A stretch of DNA of 64,000 bases from Caldifarciminota bacterium UBA5631 (GTDB taxonomy: Bacteria; Hydrothermota; Hydrothermia; UBA1063). A program made the position numbers and the translations under genes. Positions 8,443 to 16,884 of the stretch are shown here, piece after piece (the stretch's first letter is position 1; every line of letters begins with the position of its first letter). The notes below the pieces were generated by a model that searched no databases, had not been told where the DNA came from, and saw nothing but the letters and a program-made list of their open reading frames with translations. The DNA lies in NCBI GenBank assembly GCA_002421425.1, contig DIJZ01000025.1:1-64000 (forward strand), given 5' to 3'.

Positions 8443-9237
8443 ATGAAAAAAGAAGTGCCATTAGCCATTACTTTTATCTCAGGCCTTTTGCTGGTTCTTG
8501 CCCTCTTCATACCACATAAGCCCTTCGGAAATCTTGAAGAGATTTTCAACGACTGGTTCATAATTGTGTCGGGATTCACATTGCTTTTAGGGATTGACAG
8601 TCTCCTTGGCTACAATTTCCACAAGATTAAGAGAAAAGATAAGGACGCGCCTTTTGCTCTGATCCTTATTTTAAGTTTTTTTATCACCCTTGCCTGGGGT
8701 ATCATTGAAATATTAAGGACCCCGGAGCACAACCCGTTCTCACCATCGTCGACTTTTTCCCTTTACTTCTACAATTATATTTTCATACCATTGCAGTCTA
8801 CAATGTTTGCGATCCTCTCCTTTTTTATTGCCAGTGCAGCTTATAGAGCGTTCAGGGCGAAGGAAATAAACTCAGCTCTCTTGCTGGTATCGGCAGTGCT
8901 TGTGATGCTTGGTCGAGTTCCCCTTGGACAGGATGCGGCTCCCTATGTAATTAGTGTTATTTTCCTGATTTTTGCGGTCTACTTCTATGCAGAATCTACA
9001 GGTATTACTGAAACCAGAACAAAATTAATATACATACTGGTTGCCCTGATCTTTGTGGCTCTGATTTACCCCCTCGGTTGGGTTTATTTCAAAAAGCACA
9101 TTCCTGAATTTGCTGATTGGCTTATGAATATTCCGCAAATGGCGGGTAAAAGAGGGATTATGATCGGGATTGCTCTAGGTGGAATTGCGATGTCTATCAG
9201 AATTATTCTTGGAATTGAAAGAACTTATATGAAATAG
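8443..9237 (+). CDS. Polytopic membrane protein of the DUF6754-linked module
   Basis: I do not recognise a family. The 264-residue protein has about eight predicted transmembrane helices (for example 8-26, 38-56, 70-88, 108-134, 142-160, 165-184, 192-212 and 240-258) joined by short loops. A GGGGG Shine-Dalgarno precedes the ATG. It lies between two proteins that each carry a soluble alpha/beta domain, and is likely an integral-membrane subunit of the same assembly. Confidence 0.55.
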   Translation: MKKEVPLAITFISGLLLVLALFIPHKPFGNLEEIFNDWFIIVSGFTLLLGIDSLLGYNFHKIKRKDKDAPFALILILSFFITLAWGIIEILRTPEHNPFSPSSTFSLYFYNYIFIPLQSTMFAILSFFIASAAYRAFRAKEINSALLLVSAVLVMLGRVPLGQDAAPYVISVIFLIFAVYFYAESTGITETRTKLIYILVALIFVALIYPLGWVYFKKHIPEFADWLMNIPQMAGKRGIMIGIALGGIAMSIRIILGIERTYMK

Positions 9238-9246
9238 GGGGAGAAA

Positions 9247-10071
9247 ATGGTTAATTTTTTGAAAAAGCTTGCAGGAATTGACAGGAGAATTATTTATCTC
9301 GCAGTATTTCTTGCCACTGCAGTACCTATTCTGACTAAGGCCATTCTGAAGATCGAACCCCTTCCTGAGGTAAGAAAAGCTTATGAATACATTGAGTCCC
9401 TTCCTGAAGGTTCCATTGTCATGGTTTCCATTGATTATGACGCTGCCAGTATGCCAGAACTTCAACCAATGCTGGAAACCTTTCTTCATCATAGTTTTAG
9501 AAAGAATCTGAAGGTAATTATGCTCGGGCATTGGGCTCTTGGCCTTCCCTTGGGTCAGCAGGCGTTAGAGGAAATCGCAAAGAAATACAACAAAAAGTAC
9601 GGAGAAGATTACGTTTTCCTTGGCTATCGTCCCGGCGTCGCAGCAGTGATTATTAACCTTGGAAAGGAATTTAGAAACGTTTTTTCCGGAGATTACGCCT
9701 ATACTCCATTGGATTCTTTACCGTTGATGAGAAAGGTTAGAAATTACAAAGAGATAAAGCTCCTCTATGGCCTGGAGGCGGGTGCTGTCGGAGATTCCTG
9801 GATCCAGTACGGATATGCCCGTTATAACCTGCCCATAATACTTGGTACCACTGCAGTTATGACTCCTGACTATTATCCTTATATGCAGGCAAATCAGGTA
9901 ATTTCAGTGATAGGCGGACTAAGGGGGGCAGCGGATTATGAGACTCTCGTAGGAATTTCCGGCCAAGCTTCCATTGGTATGCTTCCACAGTCCGTAATTC
10001 ATCTTGTTATTATTGCATTCATAATAATTGGAAATGTTGGATTCCTTGTTTTAAGGAGGGCAAAGAAATGA
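9247..10071 (+). CDS. Membrane-anchored alpha/beta protein, possible paralogue of the module's first gene
   Basis: The 274-residue protein has one N-terminal transmembrane helix (about 14-32), a soluble alpha/beta domain (about 40-245) and one C-terminal helix (about 250-268). The domain begins with a strand-like GSIVMVSIDYD and contains ILGTTAVMTPDYYPY followed by VISVIGGLRGAADYE. This parallels GTTAVTQLPFF and LIGEEMYAASAYL in the 7333 gene, which suggests distant homology. It overlaps the next gene by four bases. Function unknown. Confidence 0.55.
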   Translation: MVNFLKKLAGIDRRIIYLAVFLATAVPILTKAILKIEPLPEVRKAYEYIESLPEGSIVMVSIDYDAASMPELQPMLETFLHHSFRKNLKVIMLGHWALGLPLGQQALEEIAKKYNKKYGEDYVFLGYRPGVAAVIINLGKEFRNVFSGDYAYTPLDSLPLMRKVRNYKEIKLLYGLEAGAVGDSWIQYGYARYNLPIILGTTAVMTPDYYPYMQANQVISVIGGLRGAADYETLVGISGQASIGMLPQSVIHLVIIAFIIIGNVGFLVLRRAKK

Positions 10072-10712
10072 CAACTATCATCTGGACTTGGGTTGCTGCT
10101 TTTTTTACTCTGGCCATTTTAAGTTTTCTTTACAAAGATAATCCTCTTTATAAATTTGCAGAACACGTCTATGTTGGTAGCTCTGCTGCCTTTACTGTGC
10201 TTTACGTGTGGGTCTTCGATGCCTACCCAAAACTGGTGATCGGCTTCAAGGAAAAAGCCGGTATGCAGAAATATATGCTTGTGATTCCTCTTTTGCTCTC
10301 CCTCTTCATAATCCTCAGGTTCATAAGGCCCCTCTCCTGGCTTTCCAGATGGTCTATTGCTTTCACAGTGGGAATGGCTGCTGGATTGGGAATCACAGGA
10401 CTCACCCAGGGATTTCTTGTTCCGCAGGTACAGGCTTCTTTCCTTCCTCTCTTTGTTCGTGGTGAAACCGTCGGACAAACAGTCCTTTTGACAATGAACA
10501 ACGTCATTATTGTTTTTGGCACCATCTTTACGATTCTGTATTTCTATTTTTCAAGAGAACACAAGGGTGTTCTTGGTGTCTCTTCAAAAGTGGGCGTCAC
10601 AATTCTTATGCTAACCTTCGGGGCATCCTTTGGTTATACCATCATGGCGCGTATTTCGCTCCTCATAGGGAGGATTTATTTCTTACTTCATAACTGGCTC
10701 AGGCTTGTGTAA
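10068..10712 (+). CDS. Polytopic membrane protein of the DUF6754-linked module
   Basis: The 214-residue protein has about six or seven predicted transmembrane helices and few charged residues outside loops. It starts inside the preceding stop codon (ATGA) and its own stop overlaps the lspA start (TAATG), so it is translationally coupled on both sides. No family was recognised. It is taken as the last member of the four-gene module because lspA downstream is a common housekeeping gene. Confidence 0.55.
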   Translation: MTTIIWTWVAAFFTLAILSFLYKDNPLYKFAEHVYVGSSAAFTVLYVWVFDAYPKLVIGFKEKAGMQKYMLVIPLLLSLFIILRFIRPLSWLSRWSIAFTVGMAAGLGITGLTQGFLVPQVQASFLPLFVRGETVGQTVLLTMNNVIIVFGTIFTILYFYFSREHKGVLGVSSKVGVTILMLTFGASFGYTIMARISLLIGRIYFLLHNWLRLV

Positions 10713-11185
10713 TGAAGAAAGTAGCAATAATCTTTAGTCTGGTTTTTGCTTTAGACAGAGTAACAAAATATCTTGTTGTGAGACTTATGCCTTATGGAAG
10801 CGAGATTCGATTGATCGGTGACTATGTGAAGATTACTCACGTGAGAAATCCAAATTCTCTGTGGAGTCTATCCCTTGGTCAGAATTTTCCTTACATAATC
10901 GTAGGCATCCTTGCAATTGTATTTTTATCGGTTTTAATTCGCGATGCTCTGAAAACAAAACATACAAAGAATGCAAATGTATATTCCTTAATACTCTCGG
11001 GAGTTGCAGGGAATATCGTAGATCGCATTCACTTTAAGGAAGTGGTGGATTTCATTGATGTTGGAATTTCTCCCAGCTTGAGGTGGCCTGTTTTCAATGT
11101 AGCAGATTCTGCCATTTCCATTGGACTTGTAATTTACTTTATAATGGTACTTAGAGAATACTTTTCAAAAAGGAGCGAAAAATGA
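10712..11185 (+). CDS. lspA: Lipoprotein signal peptidase (signal peptidase II)
   Basis: LspA removes the signal peptide of diacylated prolipoproteins in the inner membrane. The 157-residue protein has four transmembrane helices. The family motifs GNIVDRIHFKEVVDFID and FNVADSAISIG carry the two catalytic aspartates. The usual NxGaaFs block appears as the divergent HVRNPNSLWSL. The start codon overlaps the upstream stop by one base and its stop overlaps the next gene by four. Several lipobox proteins in this window would be substrates. Confidence 0.92.
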   Translation: MKKVAIIFSLVFALDRVTKYLVVRLMPYGSEIRLIGDYVKITHVRNPNSLWSLSLGQNFPYIIVGILAIVFLSVLIRDALKTKHTKNANVYSLILSGVAGNIVDRIHFKEVVDFIDVGISPSLRWPVFNVADSAISIGLVIYFIMVLREYFSKRSEK

Positions 11186-12147
11186 GAACTTTTTTGATGT
11201 TTATTTTCTCCCTGACCAACTTCCACACGAGTAACCCTTCTGGAGACCCGCTGATTGCCAGTGGTTTCTTTCCCTTCGCAACCTTTGACAGATATTACGT
11301 TTCCGTTGGGGCAAATGCGGCACTGGTAAACGAGTTTCGATACCAGTATCTATATGACTCTTACAATAATACAGTTGGCAGGCAAATTACTTACGAGAAG
11401 AGGAACTTCTATTTTTTGAAGCCAACAGTTAATCTCGGTTTTTCATTTGGTAGATTTACGACTTTTCTGTATTACAGAGGTGACTTCGATAACAATTATC
11501 TGTATGAAAAGATAATTTATAGCTCTGGTTATATTCCTGAGGATACGGTAAGAATTGAGAGAAAGGGTGATATTTACTCTGGAGGATTTGCGACATTCTT
11601 TGGTTTTGGAAAATATAGAGTTGGGGCTGGTCTCAGTCTGCTCAATAAAGAAGATATAGTTTCATCAGCGCGCCGGGCTGCAAGGCCCGAGATTTTCTTC
11701 AGTTACAGGGGGAAAAATGAGGGAGTTGGCCTTTCTCTGTCGGCAAGAGCTAAATTCTCAGAGGAAACTGAATATACAATTCCAGATAAGGGAGAAGTTT
11801 TCTTGTATTATTCACCCTCTTCAAGAACTATGGCGAAGTTCGAAATGAACCTTTGTTATTTAGACTTTTCCAGAATTAACGATTCCTATGAGGATTATAT
11901 TTTTGGAAGTGTTGCAATATCTAATACCTTCAGAGACAAGACTACTCTAAAAGTTGGGGGCATTTTGGAAAAGAGTTTTGAAGGTAACTATTATGCTCCT
12001 GGCTGCGAGGTCGGTTTGGGTTACATTATGGACCCGGCGGAAATAGGTATTTTGTTAAGCAAAATGTTTTACAACTATAGTCAGGGAGGAGAACTTATCG
12101 AAGAATCTCCGGTCAAAGTACAATTTTATTTAAGAATCTCTAAGTAG
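11182..12147 (+). CDS. Predicted outer-membrane beta-barrel protein, function unknown
   Basis: The 321-residue protein has a short hydrophobic signal (MRTFLMFIFSLTNF) and many alternating aromatic/polar stretches typical of transmembrane beta-strands. Examples are FGKYRVGAGLSLL and VGLSLSARAKFS, and the end is VKVQFYLRISK. It is coupled to lspA by a four-base overlap. No family is recognised, and the barrel prediction rests on composition and periodicity. Confidence 0.5.
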   Translation: MRTFLMFIFSLTNFHTSNPSGDPLIASGFFPFATFDRYYVSVGANAALVNEFRYQYLYDSYNNTVGRQITYEKRNFYFLKPTVNLGFSFGRFTTFLYYRGDFDNNYLYEKIIYSSGYIPEDTVRIERKGDIYSGGFATFFGFGKYRVGAGLSLLNKEDIVSSARRAARPEIFFSYRGKNEGVGLSLSARAKFSEETEYTIPDKGEVFLYYSPSSRTMAKFEMNLCYLDFSRINDSYEDYIFGSVAISNTFRDKTTLKVGGILEKSFEGNYYAPGCEVGLGYIMDPAEIGILLSKMFYNYSQGGELIEESPVKVQFYLRISK

Positions 12148-12163
12148 TGTTGGGGGTGATATC

Positions 12164-13831
12164 ATGACTGAAAGAGTAATTCGGGCACCAAGAGGTACTA
12201 TTCTTTCGTGTAAATCCTGGCTTACCGAAGCTCCTATGAGAATGCTGATGAATAACCTTGATCCTGACGTGGCGAAGGATCCTGCTCATTTAATAGTCTA
12301 TGGAGGAACAGGGAGAGCGGCGAGAAGCTGGGAATGTTTTGACGCTATTGTGAGAACCCTGAAAGAGCTGGAAATTGATGAAACATTGCTCATACAGTCA
12401 GGTAAGCCGGTGGCGGTTTTCAAAACCAGTGAGTGGGCTCCCAGAGTGCTTATTGCAAACTCGAATCTCGTTCCCAAGTGGGCAAACTGGGAATACTTCA
12501 GAGAACTTGAAGAAAGGGGCCTGATAATGTATGGGCAGATGACTGCAGGTAGCTGGATTTATATTGGCACTCAGGGTATACTCCAAGGGACTTATGAAAC
12601 ATTTTATGCAGCAGCGAGGAAGCATTTCGGGGGATCCCTCAGGGGGAAAGTTGTACTCACAGCGGGTTTAGGTGAAATGGGTGGCGCTCAGCCTCTTGCT
12701 GCGACCTTGAACGATGGAATAATGCTTGCTGTGGAAGTAAACCCGTGGGCCATTGAAAGAAGGCTCAAAATGGGCTACCTGGATACTTGGACCGACAACA
12801 TTGACAAGGCCCTTCTCACGATTGATAAGGCAAAGAAAGAGGGCAAATCGTTATCCATCGGGCTTTTAGGCAATGCTGCCGAAGTACATCCAGAGCTGGT
12901 TAAAAGAGGTTTTGTGCCAGACCTTTTGACGGATCAGGTAGCTGCCCATGACCCACTTAACGGCTATATTCCAAGGGGCTATAATGTTGAAGAGGCAGCA
13001 CGGCTTAGGCAAAGAGATCCTTCGGAGTATTTGAAAAGAGTTGGGGAATCTGCCGCTACCCACGTGGAGGCGATGCTGAAACTGCAGGAATCTGGCGCGA
13101 TAACCTTTGAATATGGGAACAATCTCCGCAGGCTTGCCTATGATAATGGTGTCAAGGATGCTTTTAAGATTCAAGGTTATGTTCCTGCCTTTATAAGAGA
13201 TCTCTTTTCAGAGGGAAAGGGGCCCTTCAGGTGGGTAGCCCTTTCCGGTGAGCCAGAAGATATATTTAAAACCGATAAGAAAGTACTTGAACTATTCCCG
13301 TACGATGATCACCTGAGAAAGTGGATTGAGATGGCTCAAGAAAAGGTCCATTTCCAGGGCTTACCCGCAAGAATCTGCTGGCTTGGGCAGGGTGAGAGAA
13401 TGGAATTTGGCCTTGCGATAAACGAGATGGTGAAAAAGGGTGAACTTCATGCCCCTATTGTTATAGGAAGAGACCATCACGATACGGGTTCCGTTGCTTC
13501 ACCATACAGAGAGACGGAAGCAATGCTTGATGGGTCTGATGCCATAGCAGACTGGCCCATCCTTAATGCCTTGCTGAATACCGCCTCGGGGGCCACATGG
13601 GTATCTTTCCACCACGGTGGAGGTGTGGGAATAGGTTATTCTTTACATGCGGGTACTGTGATTGTCGCTGATGGTACAGAACTCTCCCATAAGAAACTGG
13701 AAAGGGTGTTGACCAATGACGTTGGACTGGGCGTTGTGAGACACGCTGATGCTGGGTACAAAATTGCCATTGAAACGGCAAAGAAACACAATCTGAAGAT
13801 GCCCATGCTGAAAGAAATAAAGGGAGGTTAG
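12164..13831 (+). CDS. hutU: Urocanate hydratase
   Basis: Urocanase hydrates urocanate to imidazolone propionate in histidine degradation, using NAD+ as an electrophile. The 555-residue length matches the family. Visible blocks are VYGGTGRAARSW near residue 45, AGSWIYIGTQGILQGTYET, the NAD-binding GLGEMGGAQPLAA, LTDQVAAHDPLNGYIP, and WVSFHHGGGVGIGYS near the C-terminus. GGTG, the Gly-rich NAD loop and the conserved Cys region are all intact. No histidine lyase or formiminoglutamase gene is adjacent. The three amidohydrolases at 59767-63170 are only distantly imidazolonepropionase-like. Confidence 0.95.
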   Translation: MTERVIRAPRGTILSCKSWLTEAPMRMLMNNLDPDVAKDPAHLIVYGGTGRAARSWECFDAIVRTLKELEIDETLLIQSGKPVAVFKTSEWAPRVLIANSNLVPKWANWEYFRELEERGLIMYGQMTAGSWIYIGTQGILQGTYETFYAAARKHFGGSLRGKVVLTAGLGEMGGAQPLAATLNDGIMLAVEVNPWAIERRLKMGYLDTWTDNIDKALLTIDKAKKEGKSLSIGLLGNAAEVHPELVKRGFVPDLLTDQVAAHDPLNGYIPRGYNVEEAARLRQRDPSEYLKRVGESAATHVEAMLKLQESGAITFEYGNNLRRLAYDNGVKDAFKIQGYVPAFIRDLFSEGKGPFRWVALSGEPEDIFKTDKKVLELFPYDDHLRKWIEMAQEKVHFQGLPARICWLGQGERMEFGLAINEMVKKGELHAPIVIGRDHHDTGSVASPYRETEAMLDGSDAIADWPILNALLNTASGATWVSFHHGGGVGIGYSLHAGTVIVADGTELSHKKLERVLTNDVGLGVVRHADAGYKIAIETAKKHNLKMPMLKEIKGG

Positions 13832-13857
13832 AATAAAGCTTTCTCTTAGTACTAATC

Positions 13858-15195
13858 ATGAGGTTAAATAACAGGAGAGTTTCTCATTTTGTTAGAGTTT
13901 TGTCCTTATTAGCATCTGATTTAGTTAGCTTTTACCTGTCGGTCTTTTTTGCCTTTTATACAAGGATGTTTGCAAGTGGATATGTACTTAAGTCTATTCC
14001 ATTTTCTGGACAGAGATTATCAAACTACACATTATTGTATGGTTTGCCTTTGGCTTTTGTCCTGATCCTTGCTTTTAGGGGATTTTACACCACAAGAAGA
14101 TTTTTCTGGGATGATTTCAAAGAATTCATTAACACTGCGTTTATTTATGTTACAATAATTATCACCAGTCTAACTCTTATAGTTGAGATGAGGGGTTGGT
14201 CAAGATCTGTTCTTCTTATGATCCCGCTTTTTCTCATATTTTTTTTCCCGATCTTGCGTTTTTTAACGAACGTACTGCTCTTCAATTTTGGTGTTGTAGA
14301 AAAGTGTGATTTTATAGGTTCGAAGGAATCTTTTAAGAAATTTAAAAAAGTAATCCTTTTGAACAAATACTTAGGTTTTGTATTGGACAAGCCAGCGGAA
14401 TATGTCTTTTTGGATTCCAGTATCGAGAATTTAAATGTTCATCTTAGAGAATTGACTAAGAGTTACAGGTTTGTGTGCCTCTTTGATTGTAATTCTGCTC
14501 TTCCAAGTGGTTCAGTCAAATCTTACTTTAATACGGAGGCATTGAATATCTTCTCCTTTGAAAACAAGTTATTTGATAAAAGAAGGATGTTTGTTAAAAG
14601 GGCAATAGATGTTTTTGTGGTATTAATCTTGATGCCCTTATTCATACCCATTTTAGCTGTAGTTTCAATACTAATCGTTCTGGACTCGAAAGGTCCAATT
14701 TTCTTTGTGCAGGAAAGAGTTGGAAAGGACGGAAAAATCTTTCGATGCTACAAGTTCAGGACAATGTTTGTAGACGCTGAGAAGAGATTATTGGAGATAT
14801 TAAACAAAGATTTAATTGCAAAGGAACAATGGCTGCAGAATTCAAAGTTGAGGAATGACCCTCGTGTAACGAATGTAGGCAAACTATTAAGAAGGTTTTC
14901 CATTGATGAATTACCTCAAATAATTAATGTACTCAAAGGGGATATGAGCTTCGTTGGTCCTCGGCCAATTACTATTGATGAGAGGGATTTGCATTATAAA
15001 GATCATCTCAGATATTATTATTCTGTGAAACCTGGAGTTACTGGTTTAGCACAAGTATCAGGAAGGAGTCTGCTGAGCTTTCAGGAGAGGATTGAATTTG
15101 ATAGATGGTACATAGAAAACTGGTCCTTATGGTTGGATTTGATAATAATTTTGAAAACTATAATTGTTGTTTTAAGGAAAGAAGGTGCTATTTAA
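13858..15195 (+). CDS. Polyprenyl-phosphate sugar-1-phosphate transferase (WbaP/WcaJ type)
   Basis: The 445-residue enzyme starts surface-glycan repeat-unit synthesis by moving a sugar-1-phosphate onto undecaprenyl phosphate. The N-terminal half holds about four transmembrane helices and a divergent Rossmann region. The C-terminal catalytic domain begins at KRAIDVFVVLILM and shows GPIFFVQERVGKDGK, CYKFRTM, RRFSIDELPQIINVLKGDMSFVGPRP and KPGVTGLAQVSGR. Catalytic Asp-Glu is in the DELPQ block. Base composition becomes clearly AT-richer from here to about 22000, as is common for polysaccharide loci. Confidence 0.9.
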   Translation: MRLNNRRVSHFVRVLSLLASDLVSFYLSVFFAFYTRMFASGYVLKSIPFSGQRLSNYTLLYGLPLAFVLILAFRGFYTTRRFFWDDFKEFINTAFIYVTIIITSLTLIVEMRGWSRSVLLMIPLFLIFFFPILRFLTNVLLFNFGVVEKCDFIGSKESFKKFKKVILLNKYLGFVLDKPAEYVFLDSSIENLNVHLRELTKSYRFVCLFDCNSALPSGSVKSYFNTEALNIFSFENKLFDKRRMFVKRAIDVFVVLILMPLFIPILAVVSILIVLDSKGPIFFVQERVGKDGKIFRCYKFRTMFVDAEKRLLEILNKDLIAKEQWLQNSKLRNDPRVTNVGKLLRRFSIDELPQIINVLKGDMSFVGPRPITIDERDLHYKDHLRYYYSVKPGVTGLAQVSGRSLLSFQERIEFDRWYIENWSLWLDLIIILKTIIVVLRKEGAI

Positions 15196-15751
15196 GAAGG
15201 AATTTATCCTAGAAGAATTCGATTTTTCATATTTTTAAGGATTTTCTCAGAAAAATTTCTCCTAATTTTAATATTTTTAGGAATGTTTGGATTGAAAGTG
15301 GTTAGGAAGAACGTTAATGGCGAACACGTTTTCCATTAAAATGACACAAAGATTGGGAGTTTAGCTGGATTGTCGCGAAAATTTTCCTAAAATCTGTGCA
15401 AAAGAATGTTACATACCTTAAAGGGCGAAAAGGATTTAAATGGTCCGACAGCAGTTATTCAAAAGGAACTCAATGGTATAATGAAGAGCTTTCGTAACGC
15501 CATTGAGGGGTACCTCAAGGAATCAGGGTAATAGAGCAAACAATTTGAAGAGATGAAATTCACTATAATCAGCTAAGGAGACTGCATATCCGGTGCGTGC
15601 CCAATGGATCTTTGTGGTTAGATCTGTTGATATTCTTACAGACAGCATAAGTCGCTTAGAATGGCAAAAGTGCATCATATTTGGTTAAATTTGGATTTTC
15701 TGGCAATAAATTGTTTTTGAACGAGTTATTCAAGTAGTTTATAATTAAAAT
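15196..15751 (+). other. 556-base AT-rich gap with remnant-like short ORFs
   Basis: No full gene is visible. A 41-codon ORF (15406-15531, ATG to TAA) encodes a plausible-looking peptide containing NGPTAVIQKELNG and SFRNAIEGYLKES, but no Shine-Dalgarno precedes it. A second stop-free stretch of about 36 codons (roughly 15576-15690) lacks a start. The pattern suggests decayed coding sequence, possibly from a mobile element, but no terminal repeats or recognisable transposase motifs were found. The right end carries the promoter of the next gene. Confidence 0.35.
15717..15745 (+). promoter_or_regulatory. Leaderless promoter of the Wzz-like gene
   Basis: TTGAAC (15717-15722), a 17-base spacer and a perfect TATAAT (15740-15745) are followed by six bases and then the ATG at 15752. 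With standard geometry, transcription starts on the A of the ATG. No Shine-Dalgarno is present. Confidence 0.75.
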
Positions 15752-16864
15752 ATGAAAAATTTTATTTCCCTTTTTAAAAGGTATTTTAAGATTTTTTTGG
15801 GTGTATATCTTGCGGGTTTCGTGATAGCTATCATACTTTTCATTACATTACCGAGGAAGTACCAAGCAACAGCTGAAATTATGCCGAGTTTGGAACCAGA
15901 ATTGATGATGACTATAGGCTCATCCCTTGCTAACATAAACCCTTTGCTGGGATTAATGGTCTCCACATCGGATATTTTTGCGAGAATCATTCAGTCAAGA
16001 GCAGTACTCTACCCGGTTATCGACTCATTGAATTTGAAGGAAAGGTTCAAAACGAAAAGTTATATTAGGACTTACAGGAAGCTAATAAAAGGAATTGAAG
16101 TTAAGTCGTATACTGAAGGAATTGTAGAAATCTCTTATGAAGACAAGGACAAAAAATTTGCTACTGACCTTGTGAATTTAGTTGTGAGAGAATTAGATCG
16201 TTTTAACAAACAAACTGTTATGACAAAAGGGCGAGCCTTGAGGGAATTTCTCGACCTCAGGCTAAAAGAAGAAGAACAGTTGTTAAGTGCTCTAAGGGAT
16301 TCACTTCAAAACTTTCAGAAAAAATACGGGACTGTTTTTCCGGAAGATGAATATAAAGAGTGGGTGACTTCTTATTATGAAATTTTTAAGGGGTATCTAA
16401 CAAGCAAAGCGGAATACGACTATTATAGGGAGATTTACCCTTCAGAAAGCCCCATACTAAGTTTGAAGTTAAATGAGTTAAAGGCTTATGAGAAGCAGTT
16501 GAGAGTGGTTGCAAACGAACCTACCGTTGACACTCAATTTACGAAAATTCCCAAAATACTGAATGTGCCGTTAACTGATATACCTGAGCTCGCGAGGAAA
16601 TATCTGGATTTGATGGTTAAGATGAAAGCCCATGAGGAAGTATACACTTTTCTATTTACCAAATACGAGGAAGCCAAAATCTTAGAAAAGAAAGATACAC
16701 CTACTTTTACTGTAATGCAATGGGCTGAGATCCCTGATTACAAGAGCTATCCAAGAGGGACAATTTTGGTGTTGTTTTTCTTTTTTATAAGCACGCTGGT
16801 TAATATCCTCATTTTCATGGTTGGTGAGCTGAAGGAAGATGGTCTTTTTAGTAAGATTTCATAA
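15752..16864 (+). CDS. Wzz/GumC-type polysaccharide chain-length regulator
   Basis: The 370-residue inner-membrane protein sets glycan chain length in Wzy-dependent pathways. It has an N-terminal transmembrane helix (about 12-34), followed by the Wzz block with PRKYQATAEI. A coiled-coil periplasmic region spans residues about 150-290, and a C-terminal helix (about 342-362) is preceded by a proline-containing AEIPDYKSYPRG segment typical of the family. There is no tyrosine-kinase domain. It opens the polysaccharide operon from its own promoter. Confidence 0.85.
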   Translation: MKNFISLFKRYFKIFLGVYLAGFVIAIILFITLPRKYQATAEIMPSLEPELMMTIGSSLANINPLLGLMVSTSDIFARIIQSRAVLYPVIDSLNLKERFKTKSYIRTYRKLIKGIEVKSYTEGIVEISYEDKDKKFATDLVNLVVRELDRFNKQTVMTKGRALREFLDLRLKEEEQLLSALRDSLQNFQKKYGTVFPEDEYKEWVTSYYEIFKGYLTSKAEYDYYREIYPSESPILSLKLNELKAYEKQLRVVANEPTVDTQFTKIPKILNVPLTDIPELARKYLDLMVKMKAHEEVYTFLFTKYEEAKILEKKDTPTFTVMQWAEIPDYKSYPRGTILVLFFFFISTLVNILIFMVGELKEDGLFSKIS

Positions 16865-16884
16865 TTTCTGAATTGGCAAATTTT

